Source: Streptomyces sp. MP131-18 | GTDB lineage: Bacteria; Actinomycetota; Actinomycetes; Streptomycetales; Streptomycetaceae | Direction: 5' to 3' | Assembly: GCF_001984575.1 (NCBI RefSeq) | Contig: NZ_LZNS01000001.1 | Location: forward strand, 2,838,872-2,902,871 | DNA length: 64,000 nucleotides | In this document: positions 27,301 to 34,700 of the stretch, piece after piece | Numbering within the stretch: position 1 is the stretch's first letter | Layout of the letters: every line of letters starts with the position of its first letter | Translations under genes and position numbers: made by a program | The notes under the pieces: model-generated | Databases searched by the model: none | What the model saw: the letters and a program-made list of their open reading frames with translations, nothing else | What the model was told of the DNA's origin: nothing

Positions 27301-27467
27301 CCGCCCGCACCACCGGTCGTCCCGCCGTTCTGCGTCGCGTAGCCGGTGGCGGCGGCGGTGGCGGCGGGGGCCGCCGACGCCCCGGTCACGGACACCGCCA
27401 GACCGGTGACGGCCAGGGCCGTTGTGGTCAGCACGGCACAGAGCCGCGCGGTTAATGGTCTGCTCAT
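24378..27467 (-). CDS. secreted four-module pectate lyase (PL1, F5/8-type C, CBM35-like, PL9-like)
   Basis: The 1029-residue protein starts with a signal peptide (residues 1-32). Residues 40-370 are a PL1 pectate lyase beta-helix with IHIRESSNIIIQNVTVRNV, ISMESNVRNVWADHLTL and GLFDMKNNTQYVTLSYSIL. A Pro-Asp-Thr repeat linker leads to an F5/8-type C (discoidin) domain (about 395-515) and a CBM35-like domain (about 532-660, VRFEAESSSATCDG). Residues 680-1029 are a second beta-helix with a PL9-like core (NRDTGLQLSRY, SHDNSDSDGEDADGFAPKLTVG, AHNNIDDGWDMFTK, NGFKLGG). The two catalytic modules probably give bifunctional pectin cleavage. Start at the ATG 27465-27467. Confidence 0.88.
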   Translation of the reverse strand: MSRPLTARLCAVLTTTALAVTGLAVSVTGASAAPAATAAATGYATQNGGTTGGAGGQTVRATTGTEINEALCNRASTSTPVIIEVEGTINHGNTSDVSGDSCDVTDDVIDLKEVSNVTIVGVGSGAVFDQLGIHIRESSNIIIQNVTVRNVKKSGSPTSNGGDAISMESNVRNVWADHLTLEASGGEDEGFDGLFDMKNNTQYVTLSYSILRNSERGGLIGSSESDRSNGFVTFHHNLYQNLNSRTPLLRGGIAHMYNNHYAGLVESGINSRAGARAKVDNNYFEDSKDVLGTFYTDERGSWEVNGNIYDNVTWSSEGSENYPAGPDPQSNTTVSIPYGYSLDDAGCVPDVVSETAGADNGLQVSDGNCEAEPPDPTDPPDPTDPPDPTDPPVGTNLSIGAGADGSSKAGGTSYGNVVDGDMNTYWSPAGSTGRISVKWGSDTTVSTINIREAAGAEGNIGSWRAVNHDTGDVLASGSGAGVITFPTTSLSKINFEIASSSGTPRIAEFETYAGSPPDDGGPTEPPDDGEAVRFEAESSSATCDGTIDSDYAGYSGTGFCNTTNSTGAAAGFTIEAASAGSAALGIGFANGGTSARTADLVVNGSTVQSVSFETTGSWNTWTTKSLTAQLGSGTNTVRLVATGSGGLPNIDYLDSSTGTPPDDGDDPPPSGDALYVAPGGSDGASGSESDPTTLTSAIGRIEPGGTIYMQGGTYDFSQTVHIEPGNDGTSGNRTELFAYPGETPVLNFSAQSEDSANRGLAIGGDWWHLHGLVVERAGDNGILLGGNNNIIERVVTRHNRDTGLQLSRYTAGAPSSQWPSNNLIISSESHDNSDSDGEDADGFAPKLTVGPGNVFRYCVAHNNIDDGWDMFTKDDTGPIGAVTIEDSLSYENGTLSDGTQNSSGDRNGFKLGGEDIAVDHTVVRTIAFDNGKHGFTYNRNPGSMTIENNLSIGNEERNYNFDAGDSTFRNNTSCDSGSNDRIIGDDAGGNQWWSGSNGSRCAPYSGALDWNFASDGRLVVTIGGDSVNL

Positions 27468-27846
27468 GCTTGTTCTTCCCGTCCGTTGTCGAATACCGGG
27501 TACTGCCGTTGCGCGGCCCGCCCGGAACGGGAGCGCGTCGCGTTGCGTGCTGCCTACTGAGAAAAGGCGTCGCCGTTGCCACCCGACGCGGCTTGATCAC
27601 GGCACGCGCTCTACGGCGGCGACACCCTGTGGCCTGCTCCGAACCGGCGGCGGCTCGTACACGTCCTGCGGCGGGCACCGCGATAGACGCTCTGGCCGGT
27701 GCGAATCACTTGAGAGAGAAAGCGCTTTCTACAGCGAAGAAAGCGTAGGGCACCCGTGACGAAGTTGACAAGATTTATGACAGTAATGGTGTTCAGGGCT
27801 CTCCCCGCGTGCGGCGGGATTGCGGAAACTCAGGCGCTGTCGCAGA
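27468..27846. other. pectate lyase upstream region
   Basis: This gap carries the AGAAAGCGCTTTCT operator and, around 27720-27790, AT-richer DNA with TTGACA on the plus strand at 27768. A 66-codon plus-strand frame (27756-27956) starts here but has no family motif and runs antisense through the SDR debris. I do not call it. Confidence 0.4.
27717..27730. promoter_or_regulatory. LacI-family-type operator of the pectate lyase
   Basis: AGAAAGCGCTTTCT is a perfect 14-bp palindrome with the same AAGCGCTT core as the operator of the GH62 remnant. It lies 250 bases upstream of the pectate lyase start. A second half-site (GAAAGCG) follows within 20 bases. It suggests repression by a LacI-family sugar regulator not encoded in this window. 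Confidence 0.6.
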
Positions 27847-28002
27847 TCAGAAGCGTTCTTCGAACCCCGGCAGGACGGGCGACCGGTGCGGCGGGCCGCC
27901 CGTGGGGACGGCCCCGAAGCCGACGCGGTAGCGAGTGCGCGGGCGCCGCGCCTTGACGATCCTGACGATGGTCTTGCCGATGACCGGCGGTGCCGATGTC
28001 AT
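27847..28002 (-). pseudogene. C-terminal fragment of a short-chain dehydrogenase
   Basis: A minus-strand frame ending at 27847 reads PPVIGKTIVRIVKARRPRTRYRVGFGA, the common C-terminus of SDR oxidoreductases (P-E-x-V-A-x-x-I-x-x-A-x-x-x-x-R-P-R-T-R-Y). The Rossmann fold and the YxxxK active site are absent. The tail after it is out of register. It is debris about 50 residues long. Confidence 0.5.
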
Positions 28003-28669
28003 GCGGGCATTGCGCTGCGCGCTCACGGCGAGTGTCACGGCAAGCAACCCCTTCGGCCAGGGGTGAGTGTCACCGACACCGTCGAGGACCCCGTCACCAG
28101 CGACGTGACCGCCGGTCCTGACGGGACGACGTACGCGCTCAGCGGCGGGCTGGCCGCCCTCCTCGCGGGCCGGCCCAACGACGGGTTCGCCCTGCCCTCC
28201 GTCGATATCGGCTGAGCCGGGGCCGTTCTCCGGAAGACCAGCACCGCTCACCGGGGTCTGCCTCGGAGCCAGCGTCGTGCGGTAGCCCTCTCTGCTGCGG
28301 GCGGGCTACCGCACTTCTGCGTACCAAGACGGAGCACGAGGTGGTCGGCATTCTCGAACTGGTGCCGATGAGGAATCGAGCCTCGGCCCCAAGTCGCCCA
28401 GGAACGTGTGACGCCGTCACGGTGGGAGCCTGGCCGCGACGGTGCTGAAGCTGTGGGCCGACGAGCTGTGGCGTCGTGGCGCTCGACCCACCGCTCCCAG
28501 CGGACCACGAGGCGCGCTCAACGGCTATGCGGTCCGCACGCGGCCGGATGCGGTGAAGCCGGTCGCGCCAGCGCGGCGTCCACTGGTCCCGGCCGGCTTC
28601 TCACCGTACGCGCCCACACCGGTTTCCCTTGGAAACGCGGCAGGTCGGAGCCAACTGGTTGGGTGCGCC
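28003..28669. other. gene debris, no intact gene
   Basis: I find no intact gene here. A plus-strand frame from about 28062 to 28215 reads SVTDTVEDPVTSDVTAGPDGTTYALSGGLAALLAGRPNDG and then stops. It might be the tail of a lost protein but matches no family I know. The rest is frame noise. Confidence 0.4.
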
Positions 28670-28831
28670 CACCGGCACCGGTGGCAGCTGGCGTACCCCA
28701 CGCTCAGCAGTACCGGTACGTCCCGCCGCCGCGCCTCCTCGAAGGCTTCCGCACCACGGCCACCACGCGACCGGGTTGTCGGCGTGCTGGAGCAGGTAGG
28801 GCGAGGTCTCGGCGGCGAGTCGATTCGCCAT
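28670..28831 (-). pseudogene. 5' fragment of a second DUF255 gene
   Basis: From an ATG at 28831 the frame reads [26 protein letters not shown], then a one-base shift leads to [23 protein letters not shown], where homology ends in CHRCR in place of CHWCH. This is the start of the DUF255 protein encoded intact at 20882-22870. A run of 49 bases over the [15 protein letters not shown] region (starting near 28680) is identical to the intact gene (starting near 22722). Both copies have the same orientation, so they form direct repeats around the plant-polysaccharide segment. Confidence 0.8.
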
Positions 28832-28856
28832 GGGACCGGTCTGCCTCGCGGCGGGC

Positions 28857-29357
28857 TCAGCCCGCCTGGTAGGGCTTGGCCTCCAGGACCTTCACGTGCG
28901 CGGTGCTCCCGTTGGGCAGCTGGTACTCCGCGTCGTCGCCGACCTTCTTGCCGTTCACGCCGCTGCCCAGCGGCGACTGCGGGGAGTACGTCTCGATGTC
29001 GGACGTCGCGAACTCCCTGGAGGCCAGGAGGAAGGTCATCGTGTCGTCCGGGTCGCCGTCGAAGGCGATCGTCACCACCATGCCGGGCGCCACCACCCCG
29101 GTGTCCGCGGGGGCCTCACCGACCTGCGCACTCTCCAGCAGCTGGGTCAGCTGGCGCACGCGCGCCTCCATCTTCCCCTGCTCCTCCTTGGCCGCGTGGT
29201 ACCCGGCGTTCTCCTTCAGGTCCCCCTCCTCGCGCGCCTGCTCGATCTTCTTGGCGATCTCGATGCGAGCGGGACCCGACAGGTGATCCAGCTCCGCCTT
29301 GAGCTGGTCATACGCCTCCTGGGTCAGCCAGGTGACAGTGTCGCTGGTCTGCGTCAC
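28857..29357 (-). CDS. greA: transcription elongation factor GreA
   Basis: The 166-residue factor rescues backtracked RNA polymerase by stimulating its transcript cleavage. The N-terminal coiled coil carries [49 protein letters not shown] (the acidic tip with Asp/Glu) and the C-terminal FKBP-like domain has [17 protein letters not shown]. The GTG at 29355-29357 follows AAGGAGCACCT. A longer upstream ATG frame lacks a ribosome site. A small hairpin (28850-28866) spans the stop. Confidence 0.93.
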   Translation of the reverse strand: MTQTSDTVTWLTQEAYDQLKAELDHLSGPARIEIAKKIEQAREEGDLKENAGYHAAKEEQGKMEARVRQLTQLLESAQVGEAPADTGVVAPGMVVTIAFDGDPDDTMTFLLASREFATSDIETYSPQSPLGSGVNGKKVGDDAEYQLPNGSTAHVKVLEAKPYQAG

Positions 29358-29453
29358 AGGTGCTCCTTCGGGGTGAATAGGGAGGGGATAAAAAGGAAGG
29401 CCCGTCCCGGACATCTGCGCTCCTGGGCGGGCGATACATCGATCGAAATATCG

Positions 29454-29485
29454 ACTCTAACAACGCCGGTCGATGTGCGGAAGGA
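29454..29485 (-). promoter_or_regulatory. candidate greA promoter
   Basis: On the minus strand TAGAGT (29454-29459) follows TTCCGC by 17 bases, about 97 bases upstream of the greA GTG. TAGAGT fits TAnnnT. The leader contains a CGATA...TATCG inverted repeat of unknown meaning. Confidence 0.35.
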
Positions 29486-29520
29486 TTACCCTCCGCTGCC
29501 GGGGGCAAACACTGCGGCCC

Positions 29521-29943
29521 CTAGCCTGCGTCGGCCCGGGCCTGTGAGCAGCCCATCAGCTCCGCGGCGGTGGCCCGGCCCGTGGTGCGGAGCGTGACCG
29601 TGCGGTGCGCACTGTCGCCGTTCTCGTCGAACCTGAAGTCCGCGCGCCCCACCTCAAGGCCGTCCTCCGCCTGCGCGCGCACCGTACAGACGCCGTCGGT
29701 GTCCGCGGGCTTGCGCACCGCAAGGTTCACATCGATCTGCTCGTCGGAGACGACCTGGAAGCCGGTCAGCTCCCCCGACACCTTCTGCTCGCCGATGTAG
29801 GACACCCCCGCCCAGGCCACGAAGCCGAGCAGCAGGACGCCGAGCACCAGACCGATGATCTTCAACCGCCGGTCGGTGCGGGCGTCGGCGGCGCCGGAGC
29901 GGCCGTACCGGCCCTCGGGAGCCATTGCGCGCACATCAGCCAT
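29521..29943 (-). CDS. DUF4307-family membrane protein
   Basis: The 140-residue protein has a short cytoplasmic start, one membrane helix (IIGLVLGVLLLGFVAWAGVSYI, about residues 28-50) and an extracytoplasmic domain with VSGELTGFQVVSDEQIDVNLAVRKPADTDGVCTVRA and a second Cys in ELMGCSQA. This is the actinobacterial DUF4307 family, usually beside mca and greA. Its function is unknown. It is divergent from mca. TATAGT on the minus strand at 30036-30041 is a good -10 candidate. Confidence 0.85.
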   Translation of the reverse strand: MADVRAMAPEGRYGRSGAADARTDRRLKIIGLVLGVLLLGFVAWAGVSYIGEQKVSGELTGFQVVSDEQIDVNLAVRKPADTDGVCTVRAQAEDGLEVGRADFRFDENGDSAHRTVTLRTTGRATAAELMGCSQARADAG

Positions 29944-30091
29944 GACGGTCGGTCCTCGTGGTGAGACGGTCCTTGCGGTGGACGGCGGTCGGCGGGCGGT
30001 GGGAAATCCGGAATAGCCCGGCCGGTCCATCAGTCACTATAGAAGGCGTGAGCCGGACCCCGACCACCGACCAGACGACGAGGAATCTGCG

Positions 30092-30964
30092 TTGACCGAG
30101 CAGCTGCGACTCATGGCCGTGCATGCCCACCCGGACGACGAGTCCAGCAAGGGCGCCGCGACCATGGCGAGATATGTGTCCGAGGGCGTGGACGTACTGG
30201 TCGCCACGTGCACCGGCGGGGAGCGCGGCTCCATCCTGAACCCGAAGCTTCAGGGCGACCCCTACATCGAGGAGCACATCCACGAGGTGCGCGCCCGGGA
30301 GATGGCCGAGGCCAGGGAGATCCTGGGCGTGAAGCAGGAGTGGCTCGGCTTCGTCGACTCCGGGCTGCCCGAGGGCGACCCGCTGCCGCCGCTGCCCGAG
30401 GGGTGCTTCGCCCTCCAGGAGCTGGACGCGGCCACCGAGCCGCTGGTGCGCCTGGTCCGTTCCTTCCGGCCGCACGTGATGACCACGTACGACGAGAACG
30501 GCGGGTATCCGCACCCGGACCACATCATGACCCACAAGGTGTCGGTCGCCGCGTTCGAGGCCGCGGGGGACCCGGACCGCTTCCCCGGGGCCGGCGAGCC
30601 GTGGCAGCCGCTGAAGCTGTACTACAACCAGGGGTTCAACCGGCCGCGCACGCTCGCCCTGCACGAGGCGATGCTCGCCCGCGGCATGGAGTCGCCGTAC
30701 GCGGAGTGGCTGGAGCGCTGGGACGACGCGGACCGGCCCGAGCGGCAGCTGACCACGCGGGTCCCGTGCGCGGAGTTCTTCGCGATCCGCGACAAGGCGC
30801 TGATCGCGCACGCCACGCAGATCGACCCGGACGGCGGCTGGTTCCGGGTGCCGCTCGACCTCCAGCAGGAAATCTGGCCGACCGAGGACTACGAGCTGGC
30901 CCGCTCGCGGGTGGACACTTCTCTACCCGAGTCCGACCTCTTCGCGGGTATCCGGGAGAATTGA
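30092..30964 (+). CDS. mca: mycothiol S-conjugate amidase Mca
   Basis: The 290-residue zinc enzyme cleaves mycothiol S-conjugates to a mercapturic acid and GlcN-inositol, part of detoxification in actinomycetes. The LmbE/PIG-L signature [11 protein letters not shown] (zinc ligands His13 and Asp16) and the second metal His in [10 protein letters not shown] are present. [18 protein letters not shown] is typical of Mca rather than MshB. The TTG start at 30092 follows GAGGA with a normal gap. A small membrane protein gene follows directly. Confidence 0.94.
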   Translation: MTEQLRLMAVHAHPDDESSKGAATMARYVSEGVDVLVATCTGGERGSILNPKLQGDPYIEEHIHEVRAREMAEAREILGVKQEWLGFVDSGLPEGDPLPPLPEGCFALQELDAATEPLVRLVRSFRPHVMTTYDENGGYPHPDHIMTHKVSVAAFEAAGDPDRFPGAGEPWQPLKLYYNQGFNRPRTLALHEAMLARGMESPYAEWLERWDDADRPERQLTTRVPCAEFFAIRDKALIAHATQIDPDGGWFRVPLDLQQEIWPTEDYELARSRVDTSLPESDLFAGIREN

Positions 30965-30968
30965 ACGC

Positions 30969-31166
30969 ATGAGTGAGTTGCTGCCCCTCGCCGAGGAGCT
31001 GAACGAGTACACGGTGACGCCCGGTGTACTGGGCTTCATCGTCTTCGCGATCCTGGGCGTGGGCGTCTGGATATTGTTGAAGTCCATGAGCAAACACCTG
31101 GGAAAGGTCGATTTCACGGAGCAGAAGGGCAGCGCCGACGCAGAGCGGCAGCCCTCCCGTTCCTAG
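30969..31166 (+). CDS. small single-pass membrane protein linked to mca
   Basis: The 65-residue product has one membrane helix (VLGFIVFAILGVGVWILLKSM, about residues 20-41) and a charged C-terminal tail. It starts four bases after the mca stop, so it is co-transcribed and probably coupled. Similar small proteins follow mca in other streptomycetes. The function is unknown. Confidence 0.78.
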   Translation: MSELLPLAEELNEYTVTPGVLGFIVFAILGVGVWILLKSMSKHLGKVDFTEQKGSADAERQPSRS

Positions 31167-31190
31167 ACCCTGTCCTGGCAACGATCACCT

Positions 31191-31218
31191 CCGGACCCGC
31201 CCGTACGGGAGGGTCCGG
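31191..31218. terminator. hairpin between mca operon and STAND NTPase gene
   Basis: CCGGACCC (31191-31198) pairs with GGGTCCGG (31211-31218), and an inner CCCGTACGGG palindrome extends the stem. It lies between two convergent genes. Confidence 0.7.
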
Positions 31219-31227
31219 GGCCCCGGG

Positions 31228-34200
31228 TCAGGTGATCGGGGCGCCGATCACGTCCCGGGCGGCGCGTCCTGGCACCATGCCGAGACGCCAGGCGGGCCAG
31301 CCCGACTCAGGGCCCTGGCCGCGCTCCAGCATCAGGGCGTACGCGTGCGCGGCGTCCGTCAGCCGGGGGTCGCGCCTGGAGTGCGGCTCGCGCAGCAATT
31401 GCGCCAGCTCCTCCTGGGCGACCGCCTGGCCGACGTCCGAGCCGCCGGGTGAGGCCAGCGGCAGCAGCGTGCAGCGCAGCAGCTGCGCCCAGTCCGCGCC
31501 GCGGGCGTCCGCCCCCTCGCCCCAGCCCGCCGTGAACAGGCTCAGGGCCTCGTCGGCCAGTTGGAGGGCCGGCCCGAGGCGTTCGTTGCCCGCCTCGATG
31601 ACCGCGAGTTCCACGCAGGACCACGCCTCGCCGTGGCCGACGCCGGCCCGCCGGAAGTCGCGGCGCGCGTCGGTCAGCAGCTGCCGGGCGAAGCCGCTGT
31701 TGCGCAGCGATCCGGTGGCCTCCGCCCGCATGTCGCGGGTGATGCGCGCCGAGTGGTGGCGCGCGGAGGCCAGGCCGTAGAGGTCCCGCATCCGGCTGAA
31801 CATGGTCCGGGCCCGCTCCATCGTGCGCACCGCGCCCGCGGTGTCGCCCGCCTCCTCCAGCGCCTGGCCGAGGTCGTACAGCGTCCACGCCTCGCCGCGC
31901 GCGTCCTCCGTCTCCCGGTGCCTGGCCAGCGCGGTCTCCAACTGTTCCTGCGCGGCCGTCGCGTCCCCCGCGTGCACCCGCGCCTGGCCCAGCTCCGTCA
32001 TCGCCCAGGCAACGCCGCGGACGTCCCTCGACCGCTCGTACAGGTCGAGGGCGAGCCGCAGTTCCCGCTCCGCGGCCGGGATCTCGCCTGCGCACAGCAG
32101 GGTCTGGCCCAGCTGGAACCGTGTCCACGCCTCGCCGTGCACGCTGCCGCTGCCCTGGTGGAGCCGCAGCGCCTCGCCCAGCATGCCGCGGGCGGCGACG
32201 ATCCGGCCCTGTTCGCGCTCGACCGCGGCCAGCGCGTGCAGCGTCCAGGCGCGGTCGCCGTCCAGGACCTGGCCGTCCTGGAGCGCGAGCGCCTCGCGCA
32301 GCCGGTCGCCCGCCTCGGTGAGCTGCCCCTGGTGCTGGAGCGTGATGCCCAGGTCGCGCAGGGCGCGGGCGGTGCCCGCCTCGTGCTGCGCGCGCTGGTA
32401 GAGGGTGACGACGGAGCTGAGCGTGGAGCGCGCCTTGTCGAGATCGCCGAGCTGCCGGGCGGCGACGCCGGTGCGCCACTGCACGGAGCGGGTCAGCAGG
32501 CCCTGGTTGACGGCCTGCGTCAGCTCGTTCAGCTCGCCGAGGCGGTAGAGGTCGCCGCGCAGCAGGCAGTAGTCGCACAGCGCGCCGAGCAGGTGCGAAA
32601 CGGCCTGGCGGTCGACGCGTTCGTCGGCGTGCCTGAGGGTGGCGGTGATGAAGCTGGTCTCGTCGTCCAGCCAGCGCAGCGCCGCGTCCAGGGAGGCGAA
32701 GCCGTGCCCGCCCGCCGCGGCGGGCAGCAGGTCGGCGCGCGTGGAGGTCTTGCCGTCCACCAGCCGGATCACCGTGTCGGCCAGCTCCGCGTAGCTGCGG
32801 ATCAGCCGTTCCTGCGCGGCGGAACGCTCGCCGTCGCTCTCCTCGTCGAACAGCCGGGCGCGGGCGAAGCGGCGCACCAGGTCGTGCAGGCGGTAGCGGT
32901 TGCCGCGGACGTTGCGCAGCAGCCCGGTGCGGGTCAGCTCCTCCAGCTGGCGCGCCGCTTCCTGCTGGCCGACGCCGAGCAGCGCGGCGGCGGCGCGCGC
33001 GCCGAGGCTGGCGCGGCCGGCCAGCGCCAGGCGGCGCAGCAGTCTGCGGGCGATCTCCGGCTGGTCGGCATACCGCATGCGCATGACACGCTCGGGCGCG
33101 TCGAGTCCGGCGCCCACGTCCCCGTAGGCGGCCAGGTCCTCGGCGAGCCTGGCCGGGTCGCGCTCGTCCAGGGCCGAACCCGCCATCCGCAGCAGCAGCG
33201 GGCGGCCGTCGCACAGTTCGGTGACGCGCCGCCACGCCGCCTCGTCGTAAGGGCCCTGGTCGATCGTGGCCCCGTCGGTCACCGAGGCTCGCAGCAGCTC
33301 CTCCGACGCCGCCGTCTCCAGCGGGCCGAGCGTCATGTGGTGGACGGACGCGGGCAGTTCGGGGTCGAGGGCGAGCGGCTCGGCCGCGGTGACCAGGATC
33401 AGCGAGGCGGAGCGCACGGGCACGAGGGTGCGGACCTGGTCCGCGTCGGTGGCGTCGTCGAGGATGATGACGACGGGCAGTTCGGCGAGATGCCGGTGAT
33501 AGCGCTCGGCGAGCCGGCGCAGCTGCGCCCCGTCGGTGTCCTGCCCGCTGTTCTCGCGGAACAGCAGCTGTTCGCGGGGCGCGCCGAGGCGGTTCATCAG
33601 GTGCAGCAGCGCGTCCCGGGTGCGCAGCGGGTCCTCGCTCTGGCCGCGCAGGTCCACCAGGCAGGCGCCGCGGAAGAGCTCGCGCAGCTCGTGGGCCGCC
33701 CACCGGGCCAGCATGGTGCGGCCGGAGCCGGACGGGCCGTGCACGACCACGACCGTGGGCCGCGTCTCGGTTCTGGCGCGGTCGCGGTTGACCCACTGGG
33801 TGATCTGCGTGAGCTGGCTGCGGCGCCCGATGAACGGGTGCCCCGGATCGGGCAGGCGGTCGAAGGAACGTGCCAGCACGGCGCGGGCGCGGGCCGCACC
33901 GCTCTTGTTCCCGACCCGCTGCTGCGGGCGGCTCTCGCGCTTGTCCCGCAGCGGATCGCGGCGGGGCGCGACGACCCGCTGCTGCTCCAGGTACGGGCGG
34001 ATGCCGCGCACCTCGACCGCGGAGCGCCAGGCCAGCCGCAACTGCTCGACGCCGCCGGGCTGGTGACGGCTCCCCGCGGTGCGTTCCGCGGACCACAGGT
34101 GGGCCACGACGGCCTGTGCGGCGAAGCCGAGGAGCGCGGCGGCGGCGACGATGGCGGCATCGGTGAACGCCGTCGCGGCGGACACGTCGATGCTGCCCAC

Positions 34201-34500
34201 GAGCAGGACGGTCGCGAGCGCGGCGGCGCCCGCCGCCCCGGCGAGGCCGCCGACGGCGCGCGGCGTGAACCGGTCGGCCAGCCGGCCGGGCGCGCTGTCC
34301 GCCTCGGCCTGGGCGTACGCCGCGTACTCCTCGTGCGCGGGGCGCACGATCTCCGCCAGCTCCCCCCGAGCGCGTTGCAGCAACTGGGCGCCGTCGATGC
34401 GCCCCTCGGAACGGCGCACCTCCTCCTCCACCGCGCGCACCAGCAGCCGGTCGGCTTCTGCCCGGTGTCGTTCGCTCAGCACGGTCTGTGTCTGCCGCAT
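31228..34500 (-). CDS. STAND NTPase with NB-ARC-like domain and TPR array
   Basis: The 1090-residue protein has an N-terminal acidic segment, two membrane helices (about residues 84-102 and 112-132), an NB-ARC-like NTPase (about 220-500) and a C-terminal superhelix of TPRs (about 640-1000, repeated A-x-x-L-x-x-L-G and GEAWTxxxLGQ units). The P-loop is HGPSGSGRTML, with Arg261 where the Walker Lys should be. Walker B is LPVVIILDDATD and the GLPL-like motif is GRPLLLRMAG. STAND proteins are signalling switches. Streptomyces encode many, mostly of unknown role. No effector domain is obvious. Confidence 0.8.
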   Translation of the reverse strand: MRQTQTVLSERHRAEADRLLVRAVEEEVRRSEGRIDGAQLLQRARGELAEIVRPAHEEYAAYAQAEADSAPGRLADRFTPRAVGGLAGAAGAAALATVLLVGSIDVSAATAFTDAAIVAAAALLGFAAQAVVAHLWSAERTAGSRHQPGGVEQLRLAWRSAVEVRGIRPYLEQQRVVAPRRDPLRDKRESRPQQRVGNKSGAARARAVLARSFDRLPDPGHPFIGRRSQLTQITQWVNRDRARTETRPTVVVVHGPSGSGRTMLARWAAHELRELFRGACLVDLRGQSEDPLRTRDALLHLMNRLGAPREQLLFRENSGQDTDGAQLRRLAERYHRHLAELPVVIILDDATDADQVRTLVPVRSASLILVTAAEPLALDPELPASVHHMTLGPLETAASEELLRASVTDGATIDQGPYDEAAWRRVTELCDGRPLLLRMAGSALDERDPARLAEDLAAYGDVGAGLDAPERVMRMRYADQPEIARRLLRRLALAGRASLGARAAAALLGVGQQEAARQLEELTRTGLLRNVRGNRYRLHDLVRRFARARLFDEESDGERSAAQERLIRSYAELADTVIRLVDGKTSTRADLLPAAAGGHGFASLDAALRWLDDETSFITATLRHADERVDRQAVSHLLGALCDYCLLRGDLYRLGELNELTQAVNQGLLTRSVQWRTGVAARQLGDLDKARSTLSSVVTLYQRAQHEAGTARALRDLGITLQHQGQLTEAGDRLREALALQDGQVLDGDRAWTLHALAAVEREQGRIVAARGMLGEALRLHQGSGSVHGEAWTRFQLGQTLLCAGEIPAAERELRLALDLYERSRDVRGVAWAMTELGQARVHAGDATAAQEQLETALARHRETEDARGEAWTLYDLGQALEEAGDTAGAVRTMERARTMFSRMRDLYGLASARHHSARITRDMRAEATGSLRNSGFARQLLTDARRDFRRAGVGHGEAWSCVELAVIEAGNERLGPALQLADEALSLFTAGWGEGADARGADWAQLLRCTLLPLASPGGSDVGQAVAQEELAQLLREPHSRRDPRLTDAAHAYALMLERGQGPESGWPAWRLGMVPGRAARDVIGAPIT

Positions 34501-34616
34501 CGGCCTGCCTCCCCGTCAGTCGTCCGAACGCATGCCCAACCCGTCCTGTATCACGCTGGATTCGGTCAGATCGTTGCATGCTGGACGCATACTCGGAACG
34601 GAAGAGGGAACAACGG

Positions 34617-34653
34617 GGCCCCCGTTCGATCGCACAGCAATCGAACGGGGGCC
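34617..34653. terminator. strong hairpin downstream of the Drr-type exporter
   Basis: GGCCCCCGTTCGAT and ATCGAACGGGGGCC form a perfect 14-bp stem with a 9-base loop, 48 bases beyond the stop of the ABC permease. It separates that operon from the STAND gene. Confidence 0.85.
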
Positions 34654-34700
34654 TCGCGCGGCTCGGCCGTCCCGCGGGCGTCCCGCGGGCGCGCCCGTGC

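Noticed and set aside
27756..28215. Plus-strand short frames between the pectate lyase and greA as genes
   Set aside because: They lack motifs and ribosome sites, and one runs antisense through recognisable SDR debris.
31228..34500. STAND NTPase as an antiphage defence system
   Set aside because: No effector domain or companion defence gene is visible, and the locus is otherwise core.
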